64,000 nucleotides of DNA from Planctomycetia bacterium (GTDB taxonomy: Bacteria; Planctomycetota; Phycisphaerae; UBA1845; UTPLA1). The notes beneath the pieces are model-generated. The model did no database searches, was not told the origin of the DNA, and saw only the letters and a list, made by a program, of their open reading frames with translations. Location: assembly GCA_015075745.1 (NCBI GenBank), contig JABTTW010000002.1, forward strand, positions 62,001 to 126,000. Direction: 5' to 3'. Of the stretch, positions 1 through 10,714 are shown piece after piece (position 1 is the stretch's first letter; every line of letters begins with the position of its first letter). The position numbers and the translations under genes are program-made.

Positions 1-1398
<1,398 letters not shown>

Positions 1399-1621
1399 GA
1401 CGCTGGATCCTCTGGGGTCGAAAGGGCGACTCTCTTCATGATATCGACTCGCGCAGGATCATTCAAAAAATCGGGGCGATTGTCTCGCCGCCGAACCCCT
1501 CCCGTTTGACCGGCATTGGCCATCGACATAGCATCGCGGGCACTATTGAATGCAGACCCAGTCAAGCCGATTCGCCCTGCAGCGATAGTCGGGCGAGCCT
1601 TGACCCAATGAGGACTCAGTC

Positions 1622-3070
1622 ATGAGGGGACGCCGATTCGGGGGAATTTTCTTAACAATTATCATGGCCATTGGCGCGATCACGTCTGCGACCGGCGCAA
1701 ATACCACGGCGGACGGCGTGCTGGGGCAGGGTAATTTCGTCGACAATGCGCCCAACCCGCCGGTCGGGAGTCCGACGGCGGCGAATCTGGCGCTTTCAAA
1801 CGCCGCACACCTGGCTGTTTCACCCGACGGAAGAATTTACGTGTCCGACCCCGATAATCATCGCGTGTTGAGTTGGCCGACGGCGCGGCTTCTTGCCAAC
1901 GGCGCGCCGGCCGACATGGTTATCGGCCAGCCGGATTTTGTGAGTGCCGTCCCGAACAATGGTGGACTCAGCGCGTCAAGTCTGTTTCTCCCGCAGGGGG
2001 TCTGGGTGGACGGCGATCGTAATCTCTGGGTCGCGGACGCCTTCAATAATCGCGTGCTGAAATTCAACGACCCGTTGACCGATGGATCGCCCGGCGCGGC
2101 GGACCTGGTCATCGGTCAGCCGGACTTTGTACATGCGGATGCGAATCTTGGCGGGGGATTTACCGGCGTGGACGTCGCCACGGCGCAGTCGATTCTTTTT
2201 CCGGGCCGCGTCGTAGTGAGCGGCGACGATGTCTGGGTCGCCGATGCCGGGAACAGCCGGGTGCTGCATTACACGAACCCGACGACGAACCTGCCGGCGG
2301 CCGATCTCGTGCTCGGGCAATTCGACGACTTTAATTGTCGCGTCAAGAACAACGACGGCACATGTACTGAGAAATTTGGCGACCTCGCGTCCTCTGATAA
2401 TCTCTTCAATCCGATCGGCCTGGCTCTCTCCGCGTCCGGAGCGCTTTATGTTGCCGATTGGAACAATCATCGCGTGCTGCGTTTTGACGATCCGCTCGTG
2501 ACCGATACGACCGCTGATGCCGTTTACGGTCAGCCGGACCTCGACAGCAATGCCCCGGACAACGGCGGCACGCTTGCTGGTCTGGAGCTACCGATCGACG
2601 TGATCGTGGATGGGGCGGGCGATCTTTTTGTTGCGGATTCGGGGAACAATCGAGTCCTTGTCTATCTTGATGCGGCGGCGGATGCCTCGCCGGATTTGGT
2701 CTTCGGGCAATTGGGCAGTCTGTCCTCGTCGGACGTCAATCACGGTCTTGGATTCTTCGCCACTGATGCCGACGGCCTCTTCGGTCCAACGGGTGTCGCG
2801 CTCGATTTCGCCGGAAACGTCTATGTCGCGGACACGAACAACAGTCGCGTGCTAAGGTTTGACGTGCCGATCAATCGACTGGGCGATCTGAACTGCGATG
2901 AAGTTGTCGACCTCATGGATGTTCAGCCGTTCGTTTTGGCCGTGGTGGACCAGGACGCTTACGAAACGGCATTTCCGGGCTGCCCGCCGTCACTGGCCGA
3001 CATGAATCAGGACGGACGCATCGATGCAGCGGACGTGCAGCAGTTCATTTTACTCCTGACGAACGGTTGA
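1622..3070 (+). CDS. Secreted six-bladed NHL-repeat protein with C-terminal dockerin
   Basis: 482 residues, ATG preceded by a GAGGA ribosome site 8 nt upstream. A signal peptide covers about residues 1-26. Six copies of a (Y/W/F)VADxxNxRVL motif, starting near residues 73, 138, 205, 276, 337 and 400, define a six-bladed NHL beta-propeller. Between them a VxGQPDF motif recurs. The last 65 residues hold two Ca-binding dockerin type I loops (GDLNCDEVVDLMD and ADMNQDGRIDAAD). Extracellular dockerin-tailed proteins are frequent in planctomycetes; the partner is unknown here. The following pseudopilin-like gene starts 3 nt after the stop, so the two are probably co-translated. No catalytic residues were seen, so a binding or scaffold role is inferred. 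Confidence 0.85.
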   Translation: MRGRRFGGIFLTIIMAIGAITSATGANTTADGVLGQGNFVDNAPNPPVGSPTAANLALSNAAHLAVSPDGRIYVSDPDNHRVLSWPTARLLANGAPADMVIGQPDFVSAVPNNGGLSASSLFLPQGVWVDGDRNLWVADAFNNRVLKFNDPLTDGSPGAADLVIGQPDFVHADANLGGGFTGVDVATAQSILFPGRVVVSGDDVWVADAGNSRVLHYTNPTTNLPAADLVLGQFDDFNCRVKNNDGTCTEKFGDLASSDNLFNPIGLALSASGALYVADWNNHRVLRFDDPLVTDTTADAVYGQPDLDSNAPDNGGTLAGLELPIDVIVDGAGDLFVADSGNNRVLVYLDAAADASPDLVFGQLGSLSSSDVNHGLGFFATDADGLFGPTGVALDFAGNVYVADTNNSRVLRFDVPINRLGDLNCDEVVDLMDVQPFVLAVVDQDAYETAFPGCPPSLADMNQDGRIDAADVQQFILLLTNG

Positions 3071-3073
3071 TCG

Positions 3074-3976
3074 TTGAAGAAACGCGGACTGACACTGATC
3101 GAACTGCTCGTCGCCATCGGCGTGATTGCCTTGCTGCTGGCGATTCTCCTGCCGTCGCTTTCCGGCGCGCGACGCGACGCACGCAGCCTGGTCTGCAAGT
3201 CGAACATTCGCTCGCTGATGTCGGGAATCCTTGCCTATGGGGCCGGCGCGGACGACTCCATCATTCCGTCGTACAACCTCAAGGGCGTGAGCTTTTCGGT
3301 GCGAAGCCCGCTGGACGGCTGGGGGCCGATTCTCGACAAGGGGAATTTCATCGTGGGCTCGCGGGAAATCGCCGGCAATCCATTTTGCTGCCCGAGCACG
3401 GCCAACGTTGCCGGGATGGCGGGGACCCAGACCGGAACGAATCCTGAGAATCCCAAGGGCTATATGGACTGGCCCGCTGTCATGACACTGTCACACGTGT
3501 ATGCCAGCACGATTCCCGATCAGGGGTTCGGGAAGATCGTCCGGGTCGGATACTGGATCAACGGTGACAATCCGATCGGTCGCCCGGCCAGCTTCATTCC
3601 CAACGTGCATTTCACCGGATCCGTCGGCTACGGGCCGGACCCTGACGGAAAATTCATGGGTCCCAATCATTTCAGCATGATCAAATGGCCCTCGCGCCTC
3701 ATCGCTCTTGCCGACGGTCTTTATACAGGAAATCAGGAGCGCACCCGGCTCGGCGATCAGAATCTTCGTGTGGGTTATCGCCACTCCGGCCGCGTGGGGA
3801 TGGCTAATGTCGGTTTTGCCGACGGTCATGTCGCCGAACTGGCGGGAGATCACTTCCCGCGCAAGGCAGGGGAGGGCGGCCTTCCGCTCGACGTGGTTCG
3901 TGCCGAAAACCTCGGCGAGCGCCCGACGCTCTATTCCAACCCGGAGCGCGACCTCGCGCTTCAGCCTGGTTCCTGA
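3074..3976 (+). CDS. Prepilin-type N-terminal methylation domain protein with H..DG motif
   Basis: 300 residues from a TTG start placed 3 nt after the preceding stop, which suggests translational coupling. Residues 1-25 are a classic type IV pilin leader: short basic tip (KKRG), then LTLIELLVAIGV followed by a hydrophobic helix. Cleavage and N-methylation by a prepilin peptidase are expected after the Gly at residue 4-5. The C-terminal third has RHSGRVGMANVGFADGHVAEL-like sequence, the H-Xn-DG signature of planctomycete pseudopilin-like (DUF1559-type) proteins. The middle carries Cys and Gly-rich surface sequence without a recognised fold. The likely location is a type II secretion-like pseudopilus or the cell surface. 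The specific job is unknown. Confidence 0.85.
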   Translation: MKKRGLTLIELLVAIGVIALLLAILLPSLSGARRDARSLVCKSNIRSLMSGILAYGAGADDSIIPSYNLKGVSFSVRSPLDGWGPILDKGNFIVGSREIAGNPFCCPSTANVAGMAGTQTGTNPENPKGYMDWPAVMTLSHVYASTIPDQGFGKIVRVGYWINGDNPIGRPASFIPNVHFTGSVGYGPDPDGKFMGPNHFSMIKWPSRLIALADGLYTGNQERTRLGDQNLRVGYRHSGRVGMANVGFADGHVAELAGDHFPRKAGEGGLPLDVVRAENLGERPTLYSNPERDLALQPGS

Positions 3977-4003
3977 TATGATTCGCGCCACGAGGTGCGG
4001 CCC

Positions 4004-5446
4004 ATGAAATCATCATCCATCGCGCGCGCAATTCTGGGAGCTTGCCTATTTGCAATTCCGGGGATGGCGGGCGGTTGCTCACAGTATCAGCTTGGCGCCG
4101 CTACGACGGAGCGCGTCACCAAGGAGGAGCTGCGCGACAAGCTCGAGGCCGGACAGGACAATTTTGAAGCGACGATTCGACGGGCCTGCGACCTTCTCGT
4201 CGAAGCCGAGGGCGGCCGACGAGTCAAGCGATTGACGCTTATCTGGCAAATGAGGATTCTGCCGATGTCGCGCGACGCCATCAATCAGGACAACCCGATC
4301 GCCGGGCTCGTCGACCTCTGGGTGCTCGCGGTGCGAATGCGCCTCTACCTCACCGAGGGCGACGGCAAGAATCTCTTCGGCCCTCATCAGAAAATTGCCA
4401 TCGATGCGGCAGACACCTGCGAAGATGACATCAGCCGTCTCGCCCCGTTGGTTCTCTCGGCGGATCGTCTTACGGAGATCCACGATCGCATCTACGCTGT
4501 TGCCCGAGATCATCCGCTTCACGGTGAATTCAGCGGATCGCAGGTGCAGACGATGGTTGAGTCGCAGAAGGACGAGGTGCTCCAGGGCGTGCTTGCGATT
4601 CCGCTGGTTCCATTTCGCTGGCTCGGCGGAATCGATGAATCAGCACAAGCGATCAAGGGATTCACGGTCGTGGCAGCCCACCTGACTGACGTGGTTCAGG
4701 GCCTCGCGGCCGACGCCCGACTCCAGACGCAACTGCTGATGCTGGAGGCCGAGGACCTGGACAGCGTGAAGAGCACCGTGACCGGCATGACGAAGATTTC
4801 GGAAAGCTCCGAGCGCCTGGCCACGGTCGCGGAGAAGCTCCCAGAAGATTTGCGTCGAGAGCTCAGTTCGGTGGTAGAGGAGATCGACGCGCGGCAGTCA
4901 GAAATCCAGGAGACGCTCAAGGAGGCTCGCGAACTGAGCGAACGAATCGAGTTGGCCGGCCGAAGCGTCGCGGCGGCCGGGGATGCGTGGAGTGGGACTG
5001 CGAAATCAATTGAGGAGATGGTGGCCAGTTTTCAATCAGATTCGACCGCGCCGGGTGACGAACGGGGCGCGGTATCGGATTCCACCGTTCAATCCGCGGC
5101 AGCGATCGACAATGGGCCGGAATCGAACGTGTCGACGAGCCAGCCCGCACCGTATGACATCAATGACTACCGACGAACGGCCGAAGCCCTGACCGAAACG
5201 GCCACCCGGCTTCAAGGACTCGTTGCGGATCTGCGTAGTCTTGTTGACGACGGACCTGTGACACGCCGCCTGGCGGAAGTATCCAGCGAGGCGAGGCGGG
5301 TTCTCCTGGAGAGTGAGTCGGTCGCCGATCGCGTCACCGACCGCGCCGCGTGGCGAGGGGTTCAGCTTGTCTTGCTGTTGTTTGCCTGCCTGGTGGTGTA
5401 TCGGTTCCTGTCAGTGAGGGTCATTCGGTCGAGAGGAACCGCTTGA
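4004..5446 (+). CDS. Coiled-coil lipoprotein candidate with C-terminal membrane helix
   Basis: 480 residues. The ATG at 4004 is preferred over an in-frame GTG at 3995 because GAGG lies 8 nt before it. Residues 1-24 are a signal segment ending in AGGC, so Cys25 may be lipidated, although the residue at -3 is Ala rather than Leu. The middle (about 225-330) has long heptad-like stretches rich in Glu, Leu, Ser and Lys, predicted coiled coil. A hydrophobic helix close to the C-terminus (about 455-475) is followed by a basic tail. It could tether the envelope layers or act as a structural spacer. No named family was recognised. Its neighbours are a pseudopilin upstream and a convergent envelope protein downstream. 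Confidence 0.7.
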   Translation: MKSSSIARAILGACLFAIPGMAGGCSQYQLGAATTERVTKEELRDKLEAGQDNFEATIRRACDLLVEAEGGRRVKRLTLIWQMRILPMSRDAINQDNPIAGLVDLWVLAVRMRLYLTEGDGKNLFGPHQKIAIDAADTCEDDISRLAPLVLSADRLTEIHDRIYAVARDHPLHGEFSGSQVQTMVESQKDEVLQGVLAIPLVPFRWLGGIDESAQAIKGFTVVAAHLTDVVQGLAADARLQTQLLMLEAEDLDSVKSTVTGMTKISESSERLATVAEKLPEDLRRELSSVVEEIDARQSEIQETLKEARELSERIELAGRSVAAAGDAWSGTAKSIEEMVASFQSDSTAPGDERGAVSDSTVQSAAAIDNGPESNVSTSQPAPYDINDYRRTAEALTETATRLQGLVADLRSLVDDGPVTRRLAEVSSEARRVLLESESVADRVTDRAAWRGVQLVLLLFACLVVYRFLSVRVIRSRGTA

Positions 5447-5489
5447 ACCGTCGGGGGGACTTTAATGCCGATCTACTGTACCGGGCAGG

Positions 5490-6656
5490 TCACTTGACGA
5501 TCTTCAACGTCACGCGGTCGTGCGTCTGCTCGGTGACTGTGTAGGTAACGCCGTCGACCTTCAATTCTTCCACCCGACTGACCAGGCGCTCTGTGTCGTA
5601 GGACCAATCCACCTCGATGTTGCAGACGTTGCTGGCGAGTTGTCGAAGCTGGATATCCTGTACGCCGTCCACCTCGCGCAGGGCGGCCTCCAGCGTTTTG
5701 AAATCTGCACGACTGCAATCTTCGAGGACGAGTTGAACCGTGCGGTGAACATTCTGCCGCTTGCGCCAGGCCTCGCCGATGTCGCGGAGGATGTCGGCGG
5801 CGTGCTGCTCGGCGCATCGTCGCAGGGCGTCATCGCCGCCGGCGTTGTAGTTCGTCGTGTTATGCGGGAGCGAGTAGCTGTTGGACATGAGCATCTGGGC
5901 GCTGTCGGTGTGATAGGCGCGGATGTTGATCGTCGCGGTCCAACGGGCCAGCGTCTTTCCCGCCAGTTCGGTTCTGCCGGCGTGACGGGCTTCGGCATTT
6001 CCCTTGATGACGACATCGGCGCCTGCCGACAGGGCCAGCGACGCGAGCTTTCGTACGTCGTCCTTGAGCGCCGCCGCCTCGGCATCCCGGTCGCGCGTCG
6101 CATCCGCGGCGCTCTTGTCACCGAGGCGGACGCCGTTTTTCAGGAAGAAATTCTCCAGCACGCCCTGGACCACGCCGTTTGTCTTCGCCGGGTTCTCATC
6201 CTCGGCGTCATTGTCTTCCAGCACCACGATCATGCATCGGGGATTACCTTCGGCAGCGAGGGTATGTGCTAGCCGGGTCCACTCCGACTCGAAGCTGACA
6301 GTTGAGACCACGGCGCGAACGGTGCAGTAGCTGACCCCGCCTTCGACCCGCTGCGCGACGACTTCGAACTCCTCAACATAGCCGGCGGCGGATGCCATCA
6401 CCTTGTCATAGACCGCGGCGTAGTTTTTTGTGTTGGTCTGGGTATTGATGAAAGTGCCGCAGGCCTGCTCAACGGCGCGGCGCAGGGCGTCCTGCTTGGC
6501 CTGCTCCATGGCGTTGAAGTTTTCGCCCGCGGCTTTTCCCTCGATGGTGATTTCACGGGTCTTAGGAGCCGCGATGAGGTCACCGGCGGGGTACAAGCTC
6601 ATCATCGCGATCAACGCGAGCCCACACCGCCTCGATCTCCGGGTCTGCACACGCAT
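5490..6656 (-). CDS. Secreted protein with LPP20/FlgT-like N-terminal domain, function unknown
   Basis: 388 residues; the ATG at 6656 has a strong AAGGAG site 7 nt upstream, whereas the open frame extends far upstream without a comparable start. A signal peptide spans about residues 1-27, ending near AAPK. The next region (TREITIEGKAAGE, then a DALRRAVEQACGTFI helix and a VSYCTVRAVVS strand) resembles the domain seen in LPP20-type lipoproteins and the N-terminus of flagellar FlgT. The pattern is a helix-plus-strand fold carrying an Ala-rich helix. The rest contains a region like CsgG/TolB-type surface proteins by general look only. No flagellar genes are nearby, so a role in the envelope is inferred and weak. 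Convergent with the coiled-coil gene. Confidence 0.65.
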   Translation of the reverse strand: MRVQTRRSRRCGLALIAMMSLYPAGDLIAAPKTREITIEGKAAGENFNAMEQAKQDALRRAVEQACGTFINTQTNTKNYAAVYDKVMASAAGYVEEFEVVAQRVEGGVSYCTVRAVVSTVSFESEWTRLAHTLAAEGNPRCMIVVLEDNDAEDENPAKTNGVVQGVLENFFLKNGVRLGDKSAADATRDRDAEAAALKDDVRKLASLALSAGADVVIKGNAEARHAGRTELAGKTLARWTATINIRAYHTDSAQMLMSNSYSLPHNTTNYNAGGDDALRRCAEQHAADILRDIGEAWRKRQNVHRTVQLVLEDCSRADFKTLEAALREVDGVQDIQLRQLASNVCNIEVDWSYDTERLVSRVEELKVDGVTYTVTEQTHDRVTLKIVK

Positions 6657-7298
6657 ATGGCTGCTCCTTTTTGCGAGGTCTCGACTAATCCGCCGAAGCA
6701 TACAGCGCGACGCGGGATTCTTCGACGACGGTCGCGTGGCACGCCGGGTTGGGCCTCGATTTGGCGGAACGTAAGATAAGGAAATAAAAGCATTTAAGGC
6801 GCTATCCGTGGACGCCTTCCGGATGCGAAGATTCGCGCTTGCGACCGGTTGAATCAGAATGGCGGGCGAGTTGTATTTCTCCACAATTCTCCGATATAGT
6901 CTGTAACTCCTCGCGGGGTCCGACCTTGCGGGAGACTCATTCTCTTGCCGGCGTGTCGTCACGCGCCGCGAGGGCGGAGTGGTTGTCGGTGCGTGGCTAG
7001 CGCGGTCACCCGGCAATCGAAGGTAGCACGGGATCAGACTCTGTTCGATCTTCCCGGCAAATAACACGACGATCGACGGGGGCATCGCGACTCCGCGTTG
7101 CCGAATTACGAAACGCTTAGGCGTCGATCGTGAAATATCTCACGAGATGGCTCGGCGTCAGACGGAAGAGAAACTTGCCGGGCAGGATCCTGGCGGGCAC
7201 GAAAATTTGAATTCATGGCCGGCATTCCCTGGTCCAGGGGGCGGCCTGATATGTTTGAACGACGGTGTAACACGAAACGCAGAAAAGCAGGAGTTGAG
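6657..7298. other. Long intergenic region upstream of hppA
   Basis: 642 bases between the divergent start of the LPP20-like gene and the hppA start. Open frames here lack ribosome sites and recognisable protein sequence. A short hairpin (CGTGAAATATCTCACG) lies near 7129-7144. No convincing paired -35/-10 was seen. The stretch probably contains both divergent promoters and a long hppA leader. Confidence 0.4.
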
Positions 7299-10142
7299 AT
7301 GGTGAGTGCAACTGACCGACAGCAACGACAGACGATCGCAAGGTGGGCGCCGATTGCGGCGGTGTTACTTCTGGCCGGGTTTCCGGGCATGGCCTCGGCA
7401 CAGGACGCCGGCGCGCCGGTCGGCCTGAGCGGCATTCCGTGGATCTGGTGGAGCGCCATGGTCAGCGCGTTCATCGGGCTTTTCTTCGCCTACAAGTTCT
7501 ACAAAGAGATCATGAGCAAGAGTGAAGGCGATGAGAACATGAAGCTCATCGCGGGCTTCGTTCGCGACGGCGCATACGCCTACCTGTGGCGACAATACAA
7601 AATTGTCTTCCTCGTTTTCATCGGCCTTTCGCTGGTGCTTGCCTATCTCGCGTTCGGCCTCGGCGTTCAGCACAAGATCGTGCCGTTCGCCTTCCTCACC
7701 GGCGGTTTCTTCTCCGGTCTGTGCGGATTTATCGGCATGAAGACCGCGACCAACGCCGCCCACCGAACGACGGCGGGGGCCCGTGAGAGCCTTAATCAGG
7801 GCCTCGTTGTGGCGTTCCGTGCCGGCTCGGTCATGGGACTCGTCGTGGTCGGTTTTGCATTGCTCGACATCACCGGCTGGTTCATCGCGCTGCGCTTGTA
7901 TGGCGGCGAAGACATGACGTTGACGACGATCACGGTCGTCATGCTCACCTTCGGCATGGGCGCTTCGACGCAGGCCCTATTCGCGCGCGTCGGCGGCGGA
8001 ATTTACACGAAGGCCGCGGACGTCGGCGCGGACCTGGTTGGAAAAGTTGAGGCCGGCATTCCCGAAGATGACAGCCGCAACCCCGCCACCATCGCCGACA
8101 ACGTCGGTGATAACGTCGGCGACGTCGCTGGCATGGGCGCCGACCTTTATGAGTCCTACGCGGGCTCCATCCTGGCCACCGCGGCGCTGGGTGTCGCGGC
8201 CGCGACATCGCTTTTCGGGAGTGACAGCACGCAATCCGGTTTCGACGCCGGAATGCGACTGTTGGCGACGCCGATGGTCATCGCCGGCATTGGCATCCTT
8301 CTCTCCATTGTGGGCATTTACCTCGTGCGAACCGAAGAAGGCGCGAACCTGGGCCAGCTCATGGCCGCCCTCAACCGAGGTATCTGGGGAAGCAGCTTGT
8401 TTATCGTCGCGGCCGCCGCGGGCATCTGCTACATGCTTCTTGCCCCCGCGTCGGGATTCCCGACTGTGCCGGAGGGTGCTTTCCAGCCGAGTTGGTTTGG
8501 CATCTGGGGCAGCATTTGTGCGGGTCTTCTCGGCGGTGTCATCATCGGCAAGGCGACCGAAGTTTATACAAGCTACGACTTTCGCCCGACGCGAGAACTC
8601 TCCGAGCAGGCGATCACGGGACCGGCGACGGTCATCATCGGCGGCGTGGCCGAGGGTATGAAGAGCACGTGGGCCAGCCTCCTGACGGTCATCGTCGCGA
8701 TTCTTTGTTCGTTTATTTTTGCCGGCGGGGCCAATGACTATATGCTCGGCCTCTACGGCGTCGGAATCGCCGCGGTCGGCATGCTGGCGACCCTCGGTAT
8801 CACGCTGGCCACTGACGCCTACGGCCCTATCGCCGACAACGCCGGCGGCAACGCGGAAATGACTCACCAGAAGCCGGAGGTTCGCCAGCGGACCGATGCC
8901 CTCGATTCGCTTGGCAACACGACCGCCGCGACCGGCAAGGGCTTCGCCATCGGTTCGGCGGCACTCACCGCCCTGGCCCTCCTGGCGGCCTATATCGACG
9001 AAGTTCGCATGGGCATGCTTCACGAGTGCGAGACGGTCGTTCGACAGGTCGTCGCCGATGAGAAGCTGGACGGCGCTTCGGCCGTTGCGCCGGTCTATAT
9101 CGGTTACGGAAAGTTCGCGCTCAAGGATGCGGGCAAGGTCACCAGATTCAGCGCCTACAAGGGCCTCATCTGCATGACCTCGCATGAGCTCAAGTCGCTG
9201 GAGAACGCAGGCGAAATCAAGCCGGGCCAGCGGTTCGCCGCCTCTGACTATGTCGAAGGCCCGCGAGACGAAGACTACGTTGGAACACTCAAAGTCGGTA
9301 AAGAGTCCATCGAAGTCGTGCCGGTTCGCCGGGCATCGATGAACCAGTTCATGGCGTTCTACGATGTGACGCTGATGAACCCGCGCGTGCTTTGCGGCCT
9401 GTTCGCCGGCGTCTTGCTGACATTCCTGTTCTGTGCGTTGACGATGAAGGCCGTCGGCCGCGCGGCGAACCAGATGATGCTCGAGTGCCGCCGGCAGTTC
9501 GCCAAAATGCGGGCTTATCTCAAAGCTCAGGGTCATGACGACGCCTACATTCGCAACCCCGACAACTGGCCGCGAACGCCGGTTTCATTCGAGGGCGGAC
9601 AGATTCCCGACTACGCGAACTGCGTGGCCATTTCGACGGCCGGCGCTCAGCGAGAAATGATCTTCCCGTCGCTCCTCGCCATCATCGCGCCGGTCGTGGT
9701 GGGACTTGCCTTCGGCGTTGCGGGCGTCATGGGTCTACTTGCGGGCGGCCTTGTCTCCGGCTTTGCCGTGGCGGTCTTCATGGCCAATGCGGGCGGCGCG
9801 TGGGACAACGCCAAGAAGTACATCGAGACTTTTGGCAAGATCACGGCGAAGGATTTCAAGACCAGCGCCGAGGTCCGCAGCTCCGTTCCCGCCCGTATTC
9901 GCGAGGCGCTTGCGGCCCGCGCTGAGCTGGCCGAGTCGGACGACGAAATCATCTACGGCAAGGGCTCACCCGATCACAAGGCCACCGTCGTCGGTGACAC
10001 GGTCGGCGATCCCTTCAAGGACACGTCCGGGCCGTCGCTCAACATTCTGATCAAGTTGATGAGCATGGTCAGCGTCGTGTTCGCGGGTCTGATCGTCGCC
10101 TATGGGCCGAAGATTGGAGCGCTATTGGGCCTCGGCGGCTAA
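7299..10142 (+). CDS. hppA: Membrane-bound cation-pumping pyrophosphatase (K+-dependent type)
   Basis: 947 residues; ATG at 7299 follows AGCAGGAG. The protein hydrolyses pyrophosphate and moves H+ (or Na+) across the membrane through about 16 helices. Signature segments are visible: an [19 protein letters not shown] block, [26 protein letters not shown] and [13 protein letters not shown], which supply the Mg-PPi Asp residues. The sequence [10 protein letters not shown] (Gly539 onward) has Ala where K+-independent enzymes have Lys, so the K+-dependent subclass is expected. An N-terminal signal-like helix precedes the first family helix. A ~100-residue soluble insertion (about residues 570-690) separates two helices that are normally linked by a short loop, which explains much of the excess over the usual 650-800 residues. 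Whether H+ or Na+ is pumped cannot be read safely by eye. Confidence 0.95.
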   Translation: MVSATDRQQRQTIARWAPIAAVLLLAGFPGMASAQDAGAPVGLSGIPWIWWSAMVSAFIGLFFAYKFYKEIMSKSEGDENMKLIAGFVRDGAYAYLWRQYKIVFLVFIGLSLVLAYLAFGLGVQHKIVPFAFLTGGFFSGLCGFIGMKTATNAAHRTTAGARESLNQGLVVAFRAGSVMGLVVVGFALLDITGWFIALRLYGGEDMTLTTITVVMLTFGMGASTQALFARVGGGIYTKAADVGADLVGKVEAGIPEDDSRNPATIADNVGDNVGDVAGMGADLYESYAGSILATAALGVAAATSLFGSDSTQSGFDAGMRLLATPMVIAGIGILLSIVGIYLVRTEEGANLGQLMAALNRGIWGSSLFIVAAAAGICYMLLAPASGFPTVPEGAFQPSWFGIWGSICAGLLGGVIIGKATEVYTSYDFRPTRELSEQAITGPATVIIGGVAEGMKSTWASLLTVIVAILCSFIFAGGANDYMLGLYGVGIAAVGMLATLGITLATDAYGPIADNAGGNAEMTHQKPEVRQRTDALDSLGNTTAATGKGFAIGSAALTALALLAAYIDEVRMGMLHECETVVRQVVADEKLDGASAVAPVYIGYGKFALKDAGKVTRFSAYKGLICMTSHELKSLENAGEIKPGQRFAASDYVEGPRDEDYVGTLKVGKESIEVVPVRRASMNQFMAFYDVTLMNPRVLCGLFAGVLLTFLFCALTMKAVGRAANQMMLECRRQFAKMRAYLKAQGHDDAYIRNPDNWPRTPVSFEGGQIPDYANCVAISTAGAQREMIFPSLLAIIAPVVVGLAFGVAGVMGLLAGGLVSGFAVAVFMANAGGAWDNAKKYIETFGKITAKDFKTSAEVRSSVPARIREALAARAELAESDDEIIYGKGSPDHKATVVGDTVGDPFKDTSGPSLNILIKLMSMVSVVFAGLIVAYGPKIGALLGLGG

Positions 10143-10199
10143 GAGGTGCTAATCGCGGAAGTGGCCGCGACCTCGAAGATCGACTAAACTACGCAACCG

Positions 10200-10231
10200 A
10201 CCCGCGCGGGCTACATGCACCGCGCGGGTCG
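10200..10231 (+). terminator. GC-rich hairpin after hppA
   Basis: An 11-bp perfect stem (GACCCGCGCGG with CCGCGCGGGTC) encloses a 10-nt loop, between the hppA stop and rsfS. There is no U-tract, so it may be a weak or factor-assisted terminator or an mRNA end-stabilising stem. Confidence 0.5.
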
Positions 10232-10257
10232 ATGCTTTAGATGGAAAGTAGCTGACC

Positions 10258-10701
10258 ATGCCCGAGAAGGCCGCAAGAGCCAAAGCCGCCAAGAACCTCG
10301 CCCGACGCAAGGCGACCGAGCCCACTGCCCGTCCCAAGCCGACGCGGCCGACCGATGCGGCGCGGAAGTTCGCAATTGAGGCCGCCCGTTTGATGCAGGA
10401 CGACAAGTGCGAGGACATCGTGGTGCTCGATTTGCGCGGCATCAGCCCGCTGTGCGATTACTTCGTGATCGGGACGGGGACATCGGATCGCCAGATGCGG
10501 GCCGTGGCGGATCACATTGAGCAGCTCGGCAAGAAGCACAACGACAAGCCCTACGGCGTCGGCGGCCACGAGGAGGGCATCTGGATCATCGTTGACTTCG
10601 TAGATGTCATCATTCATCTCTTCGACGAGGATCGCCGTCGATATTACGATCTCGAATCGTTGTGGGGCGACGGCCCCCGCGTCGAGTGGATGAAGAAGTG
10701 A
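10258..10701 (+). CDS. rsfS: Ribosomal silencing factor RsfS (Iojap family)
   Basis: 147 residues. The core from about residue 40 to 145 matches the RsfS/Iojap fold: ARLMQDDKCEDIVVLDLRG, then CDYFVIGTGTSDRQMRAVAD, then GGHEEGIWIIVDFVDVIIHLF and YYDLESLWGD. RsfS binds ribosomal protein uL14 on the 50S subunit and blocks subunit joining under starvation. The first 38 residues are a basic Ala/Lys/Arg-rich extension that the usual ~105-residue family members lack. It is followed 13 nt later by argS, probably in the same transcript. Confidence 0.93.
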   Translation: MPEKAARAKAAKNLARRKATEPTARPKPTRPTDAARKFAIEAARLMQDDKCEDIVVLDLRGISPLCDYFVIGTGTSDRQMRAVADHIEQLGKKHNDKPYGVGGHEEGIWIIVDFVDVIIHLFDEDRRRYYDLESLWGDGPRVEWMKK

Positions 10702-10714
10702 TCGCCCGTTCACA

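Noticed and set aside
7977..9536. Long minus-strand open frame opposite hppA
   Set aside because: It is a shadow of the pyrophosphatase; codon composition is that of an antisense frame and no domain is visible.
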